A stretch of DNA of 64,000 nucleotides from Bacillus alkalisoli (GTDB lineage Bacteria > Bacillota > Bacilli > Bacillales > Bacillaceae_I), in contig NZ_KZ454944.1 of the NCBI RefSeq assembly GCF_002797415.1, positions 829,745 through 893,744 on the forward strand, written 5' to 3'. Shown here in pieces: positions 41,471 to 53,396 of this stretch. The position numbers and the translations under genes were made by a program. Every line of letters starts with the position of its first letter. The stretch's first letter is position 1. The notes below the pieces were generated by a model. The model saw nothing but the letters and a program-made list of their open reading frames with translations. It did not search any database and was not told where the DNA came from.

Positions 41471-42382
41471 ATGAACAAAATTTTGAATCCTTATTTTGCA
41501 CTTGCAATTGGAGTAATAACTGTATCACTCTCTGCTATATTTGTTAAATTAGCTGAAGCGCCAGCGCCAGTTATCGCTTTTTACCGATTATTATTCTCCG
41601 TTTTGCTTATTACGCCAATATTCTTATATAAATATGTAGGTGAGATAAAGGCTATTACAAGAAAGGATTTCATTTTCTCTAGTATAGCTGGTATTTTTTT
41701 AGCATTTCATTTCATTTTATGGTTCGAATCGTTGAACTATACGAGTGTTGCGAGCTCCACTGTGTTAGTTACTCTTCAGCCATTGTTTGCTTTTATCGGA
41801 ACTTATATATTCTTTAAAGAAAAGTTAAGTAATAAAGCATTGATTAGTGGCGGACTAGCAGTTTTAGGGAGTGTTATTATTAGTTGGGGAGATTTCCAAA
41901 CTAGTGGCATAGCATTGTTCGGAAACTTTTTAGCATTAGTAGCATGTGCGCTAGTCACTGCCTATTTAATGTTTGGCCAAAATGTTAGAAAAAGATTATC
42001 ACTAATAACTTATACATTTATTGTTTATGGTTCTAGTACACTTACCCTTTTTATATACGTTTTAATCTTTGGCTATTCTTTTACAGGATATCATTCATCT
42101 GACTGGATGTGGTTTTTGCTCTTGGCAATATTCCCAACCTTACTGGGGCATTCTCTGTTTAATTGGGCTGTTAAGTGGATAAGTACGAATATCATTTCTA
42201 TGAGTATATTATTAGAACCTATTGGAGCGGCTATTTTAGCTTACTTTATCTTAAATGAAGTAATTACATGGACGCAATTCCTAGGAGGAGCAGTCGTTTT
42301 GTTTAGTGTAGGATATTTTATTAGAAATAATGAAGTTCGAGATAAGTCATTATCAAAGGTTCAACGTAAAAAAGTTAGTTGA
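41471..42382 (+). CDS. EamA/DMT-family transporter
   Basis: The 303-residue protein has ten hydrophobic helices as two five-helix repeats (AEAPAPVIAFYRLLFS and PTLLGHSLFNWAVKWI carry typical EamA residues). The C-terminus is a basic tail. Members export small metabolites or drugs; the substrate is unknown. The ATG 41471 has TAGGAG upstream. It is monocistronic, ending in a terminator. Confidence 0.9.
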   Translation: MNKILNPYFALAIGVITVSLSAIFVKLAEAPAPVIAFYRLLFSVLLITPIFLYKYVGEIKAITRKDFIFSSIAGIFLAFHFILWFESLNYTSVASSTVLVTLQPLFAFIGTYIFFKEKLSNKALISGGLAVLGSVIISWGDFQTSGIALFGNFLALVACALVTAYLMFGQNVRKRLSLITYTFIVYGSSTLTLFIYVLIFGYSFTGYHSSDWMWFLLLAIFPTLLGHSLFNWAVKWISTNIISMSILLEPIGAAILAYFILNEVITWTQFLGGAVVLFSVGYFIRNNEVRDKSLSKVQRKKVS

Positions 42383-42388
42383 AATAAG

Positions 42389-42424
42389 AACATGCCCTTC
42401 ATAAGCTGTGTGGAGGGCATGTTA
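42389..42424 (+). terminator. Terminator after the EamA gene
   Basis: AACATGCCCTTC / GGAGGGCATGTT arms; the tail is AATTTGT. Confidence 0.7.
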
Positions 42425-42446
42425 ATTTGTATTAAATTTAGTAAGA

Positions 42447-42629
42447 TTAAATAAATTTATTAGCAAACAAGGCAAATACCATTGCCAGTGAAAAACTAAA
42501 GATAATACCTTCTCCACGAACCTTCCCTTTTTTATTAAACATTTTTATTCCTTCGAAGTATCCGTATAGAAATAATAAGATAGAAGATAATAGAGCGACA
42601 ATCATTGCTATATTTTGAACAACATCCAC
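42447..42629 (-). CDS. 60-residue two-TM protein of unknown function
   Basis: The start is GTG 42629, with a perfect AGGAGG seven bases upstream. The protein has two TM helices (IVALLSSILLFLYGYFEG and IIFSFSLAMVFALFA) joined by a short basic loop KMFNKKGKVRGEG. No family is recognised. It lies just upstream of the rrn promoters on the opposite strand. Confidence 0.7.
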   Translation of the reverse strand: MDVVQNIAMIVALLSSILLFLYGYFEGIKMFNKKGKVRGEGIIFSFSLAMVFALFANKFI

Positions 42630-42824
42630 AGGTAACCCTCCTAGTAAAGTTAATATGAGTTACTAGATTATACGACGGCGGTTTAAAAAGTATTCTTCCA
42701 TTTTGGGAATTACTAATAGTTTTATGTTCATGTATAAAACATCTAATAAAATTGCTGTAGTTTTCTTAAATAGTTAAATAGAATTAATAGGTTAAAATTT
42801 ATGGATTAATTTTTCAAAAAGGTA

Positions 42825-42853
42825 TTGCAAAATAATTTAGATGATGTTATATT
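42825..42853 (+). promoter_or_regulatory. rrn promoter P1
   Basis: -35 TTGCAA, 17 bases, -10 TATATT, upstream of the 16S gene. Confidence 0.7.
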
Positions 42854-42905
42854 TAATTTCGTCGCCGCGAGATGGTGACAAGCAGAAAAAACAATGAAAA
42901 TGTTC

Positions 42906-42934
42906 TTGACTTTACAAGGACAAGTTGTTATGAT
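42906..42934 (+). promoter_or_regulatory. rrn promoter P2
   Basis: -35 TTGACT, exactly 17 bases, -10 TATGAT. It is the stronger of the two tandem promoters. Confidence 0.85.
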
Positions 42935-42968
42935 GATAAAGTCGCTTTTATGAGCGGTGGTCAAAAAA

Positions 42969-42984
42969 TGTTCTTTGAAAACTA
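42969..42984 (+). promoter_or_regulatory. boxA-like antitermination element of the rrn leader
   Basis: TGTTCTTTGAAAACTA, repeated exactly in the 16S-23S spacer at 44765-44780. Confidence 0.7.
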
Positions 42985-43077
42985 AACAAAACAACAGCGT
43001 GTAAGTTAATCTTTAAGATTAACAACAAACAATTAATTGACATTAGTCAGCAACAAAATGAGCATAAGCTCAAACAC

Positions 43078-44680
<1,603 letters not shown>

Positions 44681-44764
44681 AAGGAATAATACGCTTGTTG
44701 TTTGTTTAGTTTTGAGAGAGCATTCCTCTTTCAAACTTTAGATAGTATAAAAGCTATCGAACCA

Positions 44765-44780
44765 TGTTCTTTGAAAACTA
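44765..44780 (+). promoter_or_regulatory. boxA-like element in the 16S-23S spacer
   Basis: TGTTCTTTGAAAACTA is identical to the leader copy. The segment 44764-44789 is complementary to 47851-47876, forming the 23S processing stem. No tRNA lies in this spacer. Confidence 0.7.
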
Positions 44781-44865
44781 GATAACATAAGTAATGTCAA
44801 GATACATCAAAAGTATCGTTCATCTTAGTAAATTTTCTTTATTAGATATCTATTCGCGATATCGA

Positions 44866-47815
<2,950 letters not shown>

Positions 47816-47941
47816 ATTAGAACGATACAATCACTTTCTTGACAGGAAAATATGTTATCTAGTTTTGAAAGAACATAAAAGAGTAAAAAACTCTTGATTT
47901 TCTTTCAAAAGTGACTATAATTATTTTATGTCACACTAATA

Positions 47942-48059
47942 GTCTGGTAATGATGGCGAAGAGGCCACACCCGTTCCCATACCGAACACGGAAGTTAAGC
48001 TCTTCAGCGCCGATGGTAGTTGGGGGCTGTCCCCCTGTGAGAGTAGGACGTTGCCAGGC
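47942..48059 (+). rRNA. rrf: 5S ribosomal RNA
   Basis: The ends GTCTGGTAA / TTGCCAGGC pair. CCGTTCCCATACCGAACACGG is the conserved 5S loop. The cluster of tRNAs begins eleven bases later. Confidence 0.95.
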
Positions 48060-48070
48060 TGTTATATATC

Positions 48071-48146
48071 GGAGGATTAGCTCAGCTGGGAGAGCACCTG
48101 CCTTACAAGCAGGGGGTCGGCGGTTCGATCCCGTCATCCTCCACCA
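48071..48146 (+). tRNA. tRNA-Val (UAC)
   Basis: Cloverleaf with anticodon loop CTTACAA; CCA encoded. First of 22 tRNAs, in the order of the B. subtilis trnB cluster. Confidence 0.97.
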
Positions 48147-48153
48147 AAGTTTT

Positions 48154-48205
48154 TTCACGCTAGTGAAAATAACTTACATTTCACGCTAGTAAAAATAACT
48201 TACAT
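48154..48205 (+). repeat. 26-bp tandem duplication between tRNA genes
   Basis: The unit TTCACGCTAGTGAAAATAAC continuing to CTTACAT occurs twice with one change. A related sequence (TTTTTTCACTTAGTGAAAAT) follows tRNA-Leu(UAA) at 48663. Confidence 0.7.
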
Positions 48206-48214
48206 TTAAATTTA

Positions 48215-48290
<76 letters not shown>

Positions 48291-48311
48291 CTTTACCTTT
48301 ATATTTATTTA

Positions 48312-48387
48312 GTGCCATTAGCTCAGTTGGTAGAGCATCTGACTTTTAATCAGAGGGTCGAAGGTTCGAATCCTTCATGGCACACCA
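48312..48387 (+). tRNA. tRNA-Lys (UUU)
   Basis: Anticodon loop CTTTTAA; CCA encoded. Confidence 0.97.
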
Positions 48388-48392
48388 TCTAC

Positions 48393-48473
48393 GCGGGTGT
48401 GGCGGAATTGGCAGACGCGCTAGACTTAGGATCTAGTGTCTTTGACGTGGGGGTTCGAGTCCCTTCACCCGCA
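48393..48473 (+). tRNA. tRNA-Leu (UAG)
   Basis: Long variable arm, anticodon loop CTTAGGA. CCA not encoded after discriminator A. Confidence 0.93.
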
Positions 48474-48487
48474 TAATAGAATAGCTA

Positions 48488-48562
48488 GCGGAAGTAGTTC
48501 AGTGGTAGAACACCACCTTGCCAAGGTGGGGGTCGCGGGTTCGAATCCCGTCTTCCGCTCCA
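48488..48562 (+). tRNA. tRNA-Gly (GCC)
   Basis: Anticodon loop TTGCCAA; CCA encoded. Confidence 0.97.
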
Positions 48563-48570
48563 ACAGAAGT

Positions 48571-48659
48571 GCCGGGGTGGCGGAACTGGCAGACGCACAG
48601 GACTTAAAATCCTGCGGTAGGTGACTACCGTACCGGTTCGATTCCGGTCCTCGGCACCA
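48571..48659 (+). tRNA. tRNA-Leu (UAA)
   Basis: Long variable arm, anticodon loop CTTAAAA; CCA encoded. Confidence 0.97.
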
Positions 48660-48744
48660 AACTTTTTTCACTTAGTGAAAATAAGTATCCTTGAATTGCA
48701 CAAAAGGTATTAAATTTTGACTGCAGTAAAACAAGAAATAAATA

Positions 48745-48821
48745 GCGCCCGTAGCTCAATTGGATAGAGCGTTTGACTACGGATCAAAAGGTTAGGGGTT
48801 CGAGTCCTCTCGGGCGCGCCA
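48745..48821 (+). tRNA. tRNA-Arg (ACG)
   Basis: Anticodon loop CTACGGA; CCA encoded. Confidence 0.97.
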
Positions 48822-48824
48822 TAT

Positions 48825-48901
48825 CGGGGAGTAGCTCAGCTTGGTAGAGCACTTGGTTTGGGACCAAGGGGTCGCAGGTTCAAATCCTGTCTTCCCGACC
48901 A
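48825..48901 (+). tRNA. tRNA-Pro (UGG)
   Basis: Anticodon loop TTTGGGA; CCA encoded. Confidence 0.97.
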
Positions 48902-48916
48902 CTTAATATTTATAAT

Positions 48917-48989
48917 GGGGCCTTAGCTCAGCTGGGAGAGCGCCTGCCTTGCACGCAGGAGGTCAGCGGTTCGATCCCGCTAGGCTCCA
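48917..48989 (+). tRNA. tRNA-Ala (UGC)
   Basis: Anticodon loop CTTGCAC. CCA not encoded. Confidence 0.95.
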
Positions 48990-49020
48990 CTTATAACCTA
49001 TATAGTTAGATTTTCAAAAT

Positions 49021-49097
49021 GGCGGTGTAGCTCAGCTGGCTAGAGCGTACGGTTCATACCCGTGAGGTCGTGGGTTCGACTCCCTCCGCCGCTACCA
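49021..49097 (+). tRNA. tRNA-Met (CAU), elongator
   Basis: Anticodon loop TTCATAC; CCA encoded. Assigned as elongator by cluster order and a normal G1-C72 pair. Confidence 0.9.
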
Positions 49098-49101
49098 TTT
49101 T

Positions 49102-49178
49102 GGACCTTTAGCTCAGTTGGTTAGAGCAGACGGCTCATAACCGTCCGGTCGTAGGTTCGAGTCCTACAAGGTCCACCA
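49102..49178 (+). tRNA. tRNA with CAU anticodon, probably tRNA-Ile2
   Basis: Anticodon loop CTCATAA; CCA encoded. In the B. subtilis trnB order this position is the lysidine-modified Ile tRNA reading AUA. Confidence 0.88.
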
Positions 49179-49193
49179 TTATTATAAATATAC

Positions 49194-49286
49194 GGAGGAA
49201 TACCCAAGTTCGGCTGAAGGGATCGGTCTTGAAAACCGACAGGGGTGTCAAAGCCCGCGGGGGTTCGAATCCCTCTTCCTCCTCCA
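49194..49286 (+). tRNA. tRNA-Ser (UGA)
   Basis: Long variable arm, anticodon loop CTTGAAA; CCA encoded. The discriminator base is T rather than the usual G. Confidence 0.94.
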
Positions 49287-49336
49287 TATTTTATTTCAAC
49301 TACTGTATAAATTAGTTTCAACATAGTTATTATTAT

Positions 49337-49413
<77 letters not shown>

Positions 49414-49416
49414 AAT

Positions 49417-49492
49417 GGTCCCGTGGTGTAGCGGTTAACATGCCTGCCTGTCACGCAGGAGATCGCCGGTTCGATCCCGGTCGGGACCGCCA
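49417..49492 (+). tRNA. tRNA-Asp (GUC)
   Basis: Anticodon loop CTGTCAC; CCA encoded. Confidence 0.97.
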
Positions 49493-49498
49493 TATTTT

Positions 49499-49574
49499 GG
49501 CTCGGTAGCTCAGTTGGTAGAGCAATGGACTGAAAATCCATGTGTCGGCGGTTCGATTCCGTCCCGAGCCACCA
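49499..49574 (+). tRNA. tRNA-Phe (GAA)
   Basis: Anticodon loop CTGAAAA; CCA encoded. Confidence 0.97.
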
Positions 49575-49602
49575 TTTATTTTTAATTTAATAATTAGTGT
49601 AT

Positions 49603-49678
<76 letters not shown>

Positions 49679-49687
49679 TTACATTAT

Positions 49688-49761
49688 GGCGGTTGTGGCG
49701 AAGTGGTTAACGCACCTGATTGTGGTTCAGGCATTCGTGGGTTCGATTCCCATCAGTCGCC
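49688..49761 (+). tRNA. tRNA-His (GUG)
   Basis: Anticodon loop TTGTGGT; the extra G-1 pairs with discriminator C. CCA not encoded. Confidence 0.94.
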
Positions 49762-49769
49762 CTTTTTAT

Positions 49770-49843
49770 GCGGGTGTAGTTTAATGGTAAAACCTCAGCC
49801 TTCCAAGCTGATGTCGTGGGTTCGATTCCCATCACCCGCTCCA
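49770..49843 (+). tRNA. tRNA-Gly (UCC)
   Basis: Anticodon loop CTTCCAA; CCA encoded. Confidence 0.97.
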
Positions 49844-49849
49844 TTATAT

Positions 49850-49926
<77 letters not shown>

Positions 49927-49936
49927 TATTTATTAT

Positions 49937-50011
49937 TCCACCATAGCTCAGCGGTAGAGCATTCGGCTGTTAACCGAAGGGTCGTAGGTTCGAATCCTAC
50001 TGGTGGAGCCA
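49937..50011 (+). tRNA. tRNA-Asn (GUU)
   Basis: Anticodon loop CTGTTAA; CCA encoded. Confidence 0.97.
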
Positions 50012-50016
50012 CTTTT

Positions 50017-50107
50017 GGAGAAGTACTCAAGTGGCTGAAGAGGCGCCCCTGCTAAGGGTGTAGGTCGTGTAAGCGGCGCGAGGGTTCAAATCCCTCCTTC
50101 TCCGCCA
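50017..50107 (+). tRNA. tRNA-Ser (GCU)
   Basis: Long variable arm, anticodon loop CTGCTAA; CCA encoded. Confidence 0.96.
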
Positions 50108-50125
50108 TATTATTTAAATAATTAT

Positions 50126-50197
50126 GGCCCGTTGGTCAAGCGGTTAAGACACCGCCCTTTCACGGCGGTAACACGGGTTCGAATCCCGTACGGGTCA
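50126..50197 (+). tRNA. tRNA-Glu (UUC)
   Basis: Anticodon loop CTTTCAC. CCA not encoded. Last of the cluster. Confidence 0.96.
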
Positions 50198-50200
50198 TCT

Positions 50201-50234
50201 AAAAAACTAGTAACTAATGTTACTAGTTTTTTTG
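50201..50234 (+). terminator. Terminator of the rrn-tRNA operon
   Basis: AAAAACTAGTAAC / GTTACTAGTTTTT arms with a TAAT loop, then more Ts. Confidence 0.95.
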
Positions 50235-50252
50235 CATTTATATATAATTTTT

Positions 50253-50279
50253 TGAAACATTTGTTGAGTATACAACGAC
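50253..50279 (+). promoter_or_regulatory. ECF-type promoter of the sigma/anti-sigma pair
   Basis: TGAAAC (50253-50258), 17 bases, CGAC (50276-50279). This matches ECF promoters (TGAAAC / CGTC-CGAC) and lies 32 bases before the start codon, suggesting autoregulation. Confidence 0.65.
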
Positions 50280-50310
50280 TTGTTATATAGTAAAAGAAAG
50301 GAGGCAAATC

Positions 50311-50862
50311 ATGAGTGAGAGTGAATGGGGAATAAGTGAGATTTATCGAAAACATCATGAACAGGTGTATCAATATTGTTTGTTTTTTACGAGTGACATT
50401 TCGTTATCACAAGATTTAACGCAAGAAACTTTTATTAAAGTGGTGAAAAGTATTTCAAACTTAAAAGACACTGCAAAGATTAAGCCATGGATATTAAAGA
50501 TTGCTAGACATACAATTATGGATCACTATCGTAAAAAGAAATTATTGACTTACTTTAATGACTTTTCTTTTAATAAACAAGTAACTCCAGAAGGAACACC
50601 TGAAGAGAGGCTATTTCAAAAAGAAGAGCATATGGAGTTGCAAAGAGCTATCTCTAAATTGAAATTAAAATATCGAAATATTGTTATATATAGAGGGATT
50701 TGGGAGTTATCTATTAAAGAGACGGCAGAATTATTAGATTGTCCAGAGACAAAAGTAAGGGTGGATTATCATAGAGCTTTAAAGCAATTAAAAGAAATAT
50801 TAACTGTAGATGTGGAAGGAGGAATAGCAACCAATGAGCAAAGAAAAAGAGCACAAAATTAA
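50311..50862 (+). CDS. ECF-type RNA polymerase sigma factor
   Basis: The 183-residue protein has region 2 (SQDLTQETFIKVVKSISNL; KPWILKIARHTIMDHYRK) and region 4 (AISKLKLKYRNIVIYRGIWELSIKETAELL, then ETKVRVDYHRALKQLKE). The start ATG 50311 has AAAGGAGG upstream. It follows the rRNA-tRNA terminator and has an ECF-like promoter of its own. It overlaps the next gene by 29 bases, the usual arrangement with a cognate anti-sigma factor. It differs clearly from the ECF factor at 1263. Confidence 0.94.
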   Translation: MSESEWGISEIYRKHHEQVYQYCLFFTSDISLSQDLTQETFIKVVKSISNLKDTAKIKPWILKIARHTIMDHYRKKKLLTYFNDFSFNKQVTPEGTPEERLFQKEEHMELQRAISKLKLKYRNIVIYRGIWELSIKETAELLDCPETKVRVDYHRALKQLKEILTVDVEGGIATNEQRKRAQN

Positions 50863-52078
50863 TTTTTCCGTTTTATATAATCAAGAAGGCATTAAGCCAG
50901 ATGAAGAATTTGTTGATGCTTTAGAAGAGAAATTAAATAAACTAGAAAAAAAGCATAAGAATAGGCGAACCTCCATAAAAATACCGTTTCTAACAGCAAG
51001 TGCTGTAATCATTGCTGCTATCATTTTTATTAGCTTTATTCAAAGTTCCACTGTGGATAATTTGATAAATAGACCAGCTACAGAGAACCCACAGCCCCCT
51101 GTAATAGAAGATAAAAATGAACAAGATAAGGAGATAGATACTCCAAATGATAGTGAGGAGGCTGAGTTTAATTTTGACGAGTTGTTTATTAGATTTTCTA
51201 ACCTAGAGGAAATTTATAATAATCTAATTGATTCTTATGATGTTGTCCTAGCAAATCACACAATAGGATACTTAAAAGCTTTATCTAATCAAGATATAGA
51301 ACAAGTTAAAAAATATACTCAATATGCTAATGTCGACCACTTGCTTGAAAAATATAAGCATATTGATTTTCATACAATTGAATTAGTTTACCCGTTTCCT
51401 AGTTGGAAGGAACCTAATTTAACTTTTATGTATGAAAAAGATGAAGAATATGTATGGAATCATAGTCTAACTACAGGGATAAAATATACAACGGATATTA
51501 CCCCTGTTTATCAAGATGAATCAAAGGTTTTAATTAGTGAACGCTTCATTAGGGAACAGGCTAGTTGGAGAGGGATTGATTTTGAAGCCAAAGGAAACAA
51601 CGATATTACAATCACGTCTTCTTTTGCTCACAGCAATAGCCAGTCACTTGAAGAAGTGAACACTTTAATAGCAACTACTATTGAGTTGATGCAGAGCAAA
51701 GTTGCAGTGGATACTAGAGTAGAGGTTTTATATCATATGTACCCTTATTTTAGTATGGTTTTAGTGGATGAGGCTGGGACGGTAGTAGAAGGAACATTAG
51801 TTAATGTTGAAAAGCTGTTAATCATGAAGATGTTTGATAGATATGACGATTACACAAATTATGGTTCTCTAGATAGTAGCATTATAGAAAATTTAGATGG
51901 TATGCTAGAGTTTGTAAATGAAGTGTATAATTTAGGTTGGACTGAAGTAGATCTAGAACAAGCTTCTTTTTACTTTGATGAGGAGAGGCAAGTTAGGCTT
52001 ATTGTCGAGGTGAAAGGGGAAACAAAATACCTTCCTTTAACTCACGCGTATTTAAATAGTAAAGCTTCTTATCAATAA
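50834..52078 (+). CDS. Single-pass anti-sigma factor-like membrane protein
   Basis: The 414-residue protein has an N-terminal cytoplasmic segment of ~50 residues rich in Glu and Lys (DEEFVDALEEKLNKLEKKHKN). One TM helix follows (FLTASAVIIAAIIFISFI), then an acidic linker with prolines and an extracellular part of ~300 residues. The start overlaps the sigma gene (ATG 50834). Topology and coupling fit a membrane anti-sigma factor that senses outside conditions. No ZAS zinc motif (HxxxCxxC) is present. The extracellular domain matches no family I recognise. It ends shortly before a bidirectional hairpin. Confidence 0.85.
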   Translation: MSKEKEHKINFSVLYNQEGIKPDEEFVDALEEKLNKLEKKHKNRRTSIKIPFLTASAVIIAAIIFISFIQSSTVDNLINRPATENPQPPVIEDKNEQDKEIDTPNDSEEAEFNFDELFIRFSNLEEIYNNLIDSYDVVLANHTIGYLKALSNQDIEQVKKYTQYANVDHLLEKYKHIDFHTIELVYPFPSWKEPNLTFMYEKDEEYVWNHSLTTGIKYTTDITPVYQDESKVLISERFIREQASWRGIDFEAKGNNDITITSSFAHSNSQSLEEVNTLIATTIELMQSKVAVDTRVEVLYHMYPYFSMVLVDEAGTVVEGTLVNVEKLLIMKMFDRYDDYTNYGSLDSSIIENLDGMLEFVNEVYNLGWTEVDLEQASFYFDEERQVRLIVEVKGETKYLPLTHAYLNSKASYQ

Positions 52079-52087
52079 TAAAAAAAT

Positions 52088-52132
52088 ATGCCCGGGTTGT
52101 ATGAGTGCAATGCACTGATACAACCCGGGCAT
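52088..52132. terminator. Bidirectional terminator with a 15-bp perfect stem
   Basis: ATGCCCGGGTTGTAT and ATACAACCCGGGCAT arms. The loop itself contains GTGCAATGCAC, a small palindrome. A- and T-rich flanks serve both convergent genes. Confidence 0.9.
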
Positions 52133-52135
52133 GTG

Positions 52136-52879
52136 TTATTTTGTAAGAATGATTGGTTCTCCTTTTGTTACGACAATTGTATGTTCATATTGAGCAACAA
52201 AGCTTCTTTCTTTTGTTGTATATGTCCAGCCATCTTCTTTTTCGTACACTTCTTCTGCCCCTGTAGATACGAACGGCTCAAATGCAATAACCATACCCTC
52301 TTTGAACAATTCATTATCCCACGGATCAAAATAGTTAAGAATATGGCTAGGTGCTTCGTGTAGCGTACGTCCAACGCCATGGCCAGTTAAATTCTTTATT
52401 ACTGTGTAACCATGTTTTTTAGCAGTATTGTGTACAGCTTTTCCAACGTTGTTTAGTTTTCCACCTGGACGGAATTTTTTTAGACCTTCATCAAACGCAA
52501 GCTTGACTACATCACATAATTTTTCAAGTTCAGGGTCAGCATTCCCAACAACGAAAGATACACCAGTATCAGCGAAGTATCCATCCTTTGAACCGGAAAC
52601 ATCTATGTTAACTAAATCTCCGTCTGCGATTACTCGGTCTCCCGGAATACCGTGAGCTACTTCTTCATTTACACAAATACACGTAAATCCAGGGAAGTCG
52701 TACTCTCCTTTTGGACCAGATATGGCACCGTACTGCTCAAACAACTTTCCACCTAATTCATCTATCTCCCTAGTCGTTACTCCAGGTTTCGTAATCTTCA
52801 CCATTTCATCACGAATGGTTCCGACAATTTTACCAATCTCTTTTAGTTTTGCTAATTCTTGTTCATCTTTAACAATCAA
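52136..52879 (-). CDS. Type I methionine aminopeptidase, YflG-like second copy
   Basis: The 247-residue protein has the pita-bread metallopeptidase fold with all metal ligands: VNIDVSG (Asp), FADTGVSF (Asp), GHGVGRTLHE (His), AFEPFVS (Glu) and QYEHTIVV (Glu). The start is TTG 52879 with AAGGAGG ten bases upstream. It removes the initiator Met from nascent proteins. The essential map gene of Bacillus lies in the ribosomal-protein operon, so this stand-alone gene is probably the second (YflG-type) enzyme, by context. Confidence 0.93.
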   Translation of the reverse strand: MIVKDEQELAKLKEIGKIVGTIRDEMVKITKPGVTTREIDELGGKLFEQYGAISGPKGEYDFPGFTCICVNEEVAHGIPGDRVIADGDLVNIDVSGSKDGYFADTGVSFVVGNADPELEKLCDVVKLAFDEGLKKFRPGGKLNNVGKAVHNTAKKHGYTVIKNLTGHGVGRTLHEAPSHILNYFDPWDNELFKEGMVIAFEPFVSTGAEEVYEKEDGWTYTTKERSFVAQYEHTIVVTKGEPIILTK

Positions 52880-53137
52880 AGTATTTCTTCCTCCTTAATA
52901 CGAAGCACAGCTAATATGTCATATCTTAATATTTTATCACTTTTTTAGATAACAATAAAATATTATAAAATATGTGTTTTGGTGCAACAATTAATAGAAT
53001 AACTGAGCATCAATTGCAGCAGTATTTTACCCCCTGAATACAAAAGACCTACACACAATGGACTATGAGAAAATATTATTCAAAGAATAATAAATGTACT
53101 TCTCACACGTATGAAAGCGTTATCGAGAAAAAAACTT

Positions 53138-53144
53138 TTCGACA
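53138..53144 (-). promoter_or_regulatory. Spo0A box (0A box) upstream of glgB
   Basis: The minus strand reads TGTCGAA, and TTTTGTCGAAAA with flanks, a full match to the 0A-box consensus TGnCGAA with the preferred T and A flanks. Confidence 0.5.
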
Positions 53145-53259
53145 AAATAAAAGAATATGATGCAGACGTCTGACGAGTGAAAACACTTTCAAAATAAGCC
53201 TTTTTATGACAAATCCTTAAATACATACAATGAAAACGTTTGCCCATTTGCCGAAACTA

Positions 53260-53266
53260 TTCGACA
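53260..53266 (-). promoter_or_regulatory. Second Spo0A box upstream of glgB
   Basis: TGTCGAA on the minus strand (TTCGACA on plus), 122 bases downstream of the first and about 130 bases before the start. Confidence 0.45.
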
Positions 53267-53396
53267 AATACTAACACTATGTGAAATTTGTAACATTATG
53301 TCTACAAAAACATTTCCGCTGCGAAAGGAATTAATTTATCATAATAGAATATTAGAATAATCAAAACATTCGAACGTAGTGAAAGGATGAAAAACT

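Larger units (their letters stand above)
42630..43077. other. rrn leader and promoter region
   Basis: About 450 bases contain two SigA-like tandem promoters and a boxA-type antitermination element. The leader sequence around 42970-43005 is complementary to 44688-44720, forming the 16S processing stem. Confidence 0.75.
52880..53396. other. Long upstream region of the glycogen operon
   Basis: About 517 bases hold two Spo0A-box matches, two imperfect cre-like sequences (53112 and 53231) and AT-rich sequence. CATAATAGAATATTAG at 53339 could carry a -10, but no full promoter is assigned. Confidence 0.5.

Noticed and set aside
44681-44865. tRNA genes in the 16S-23S spacer
   Set aside because: No cloverleaf is present. 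The spacer holds a boxA-like element and the processing-stem sequences only.
47911-48189. Frames overlapping 5S rRNA and the tRNA cluster
   Set aside because: They read through structural RNA genes and have no independent support.
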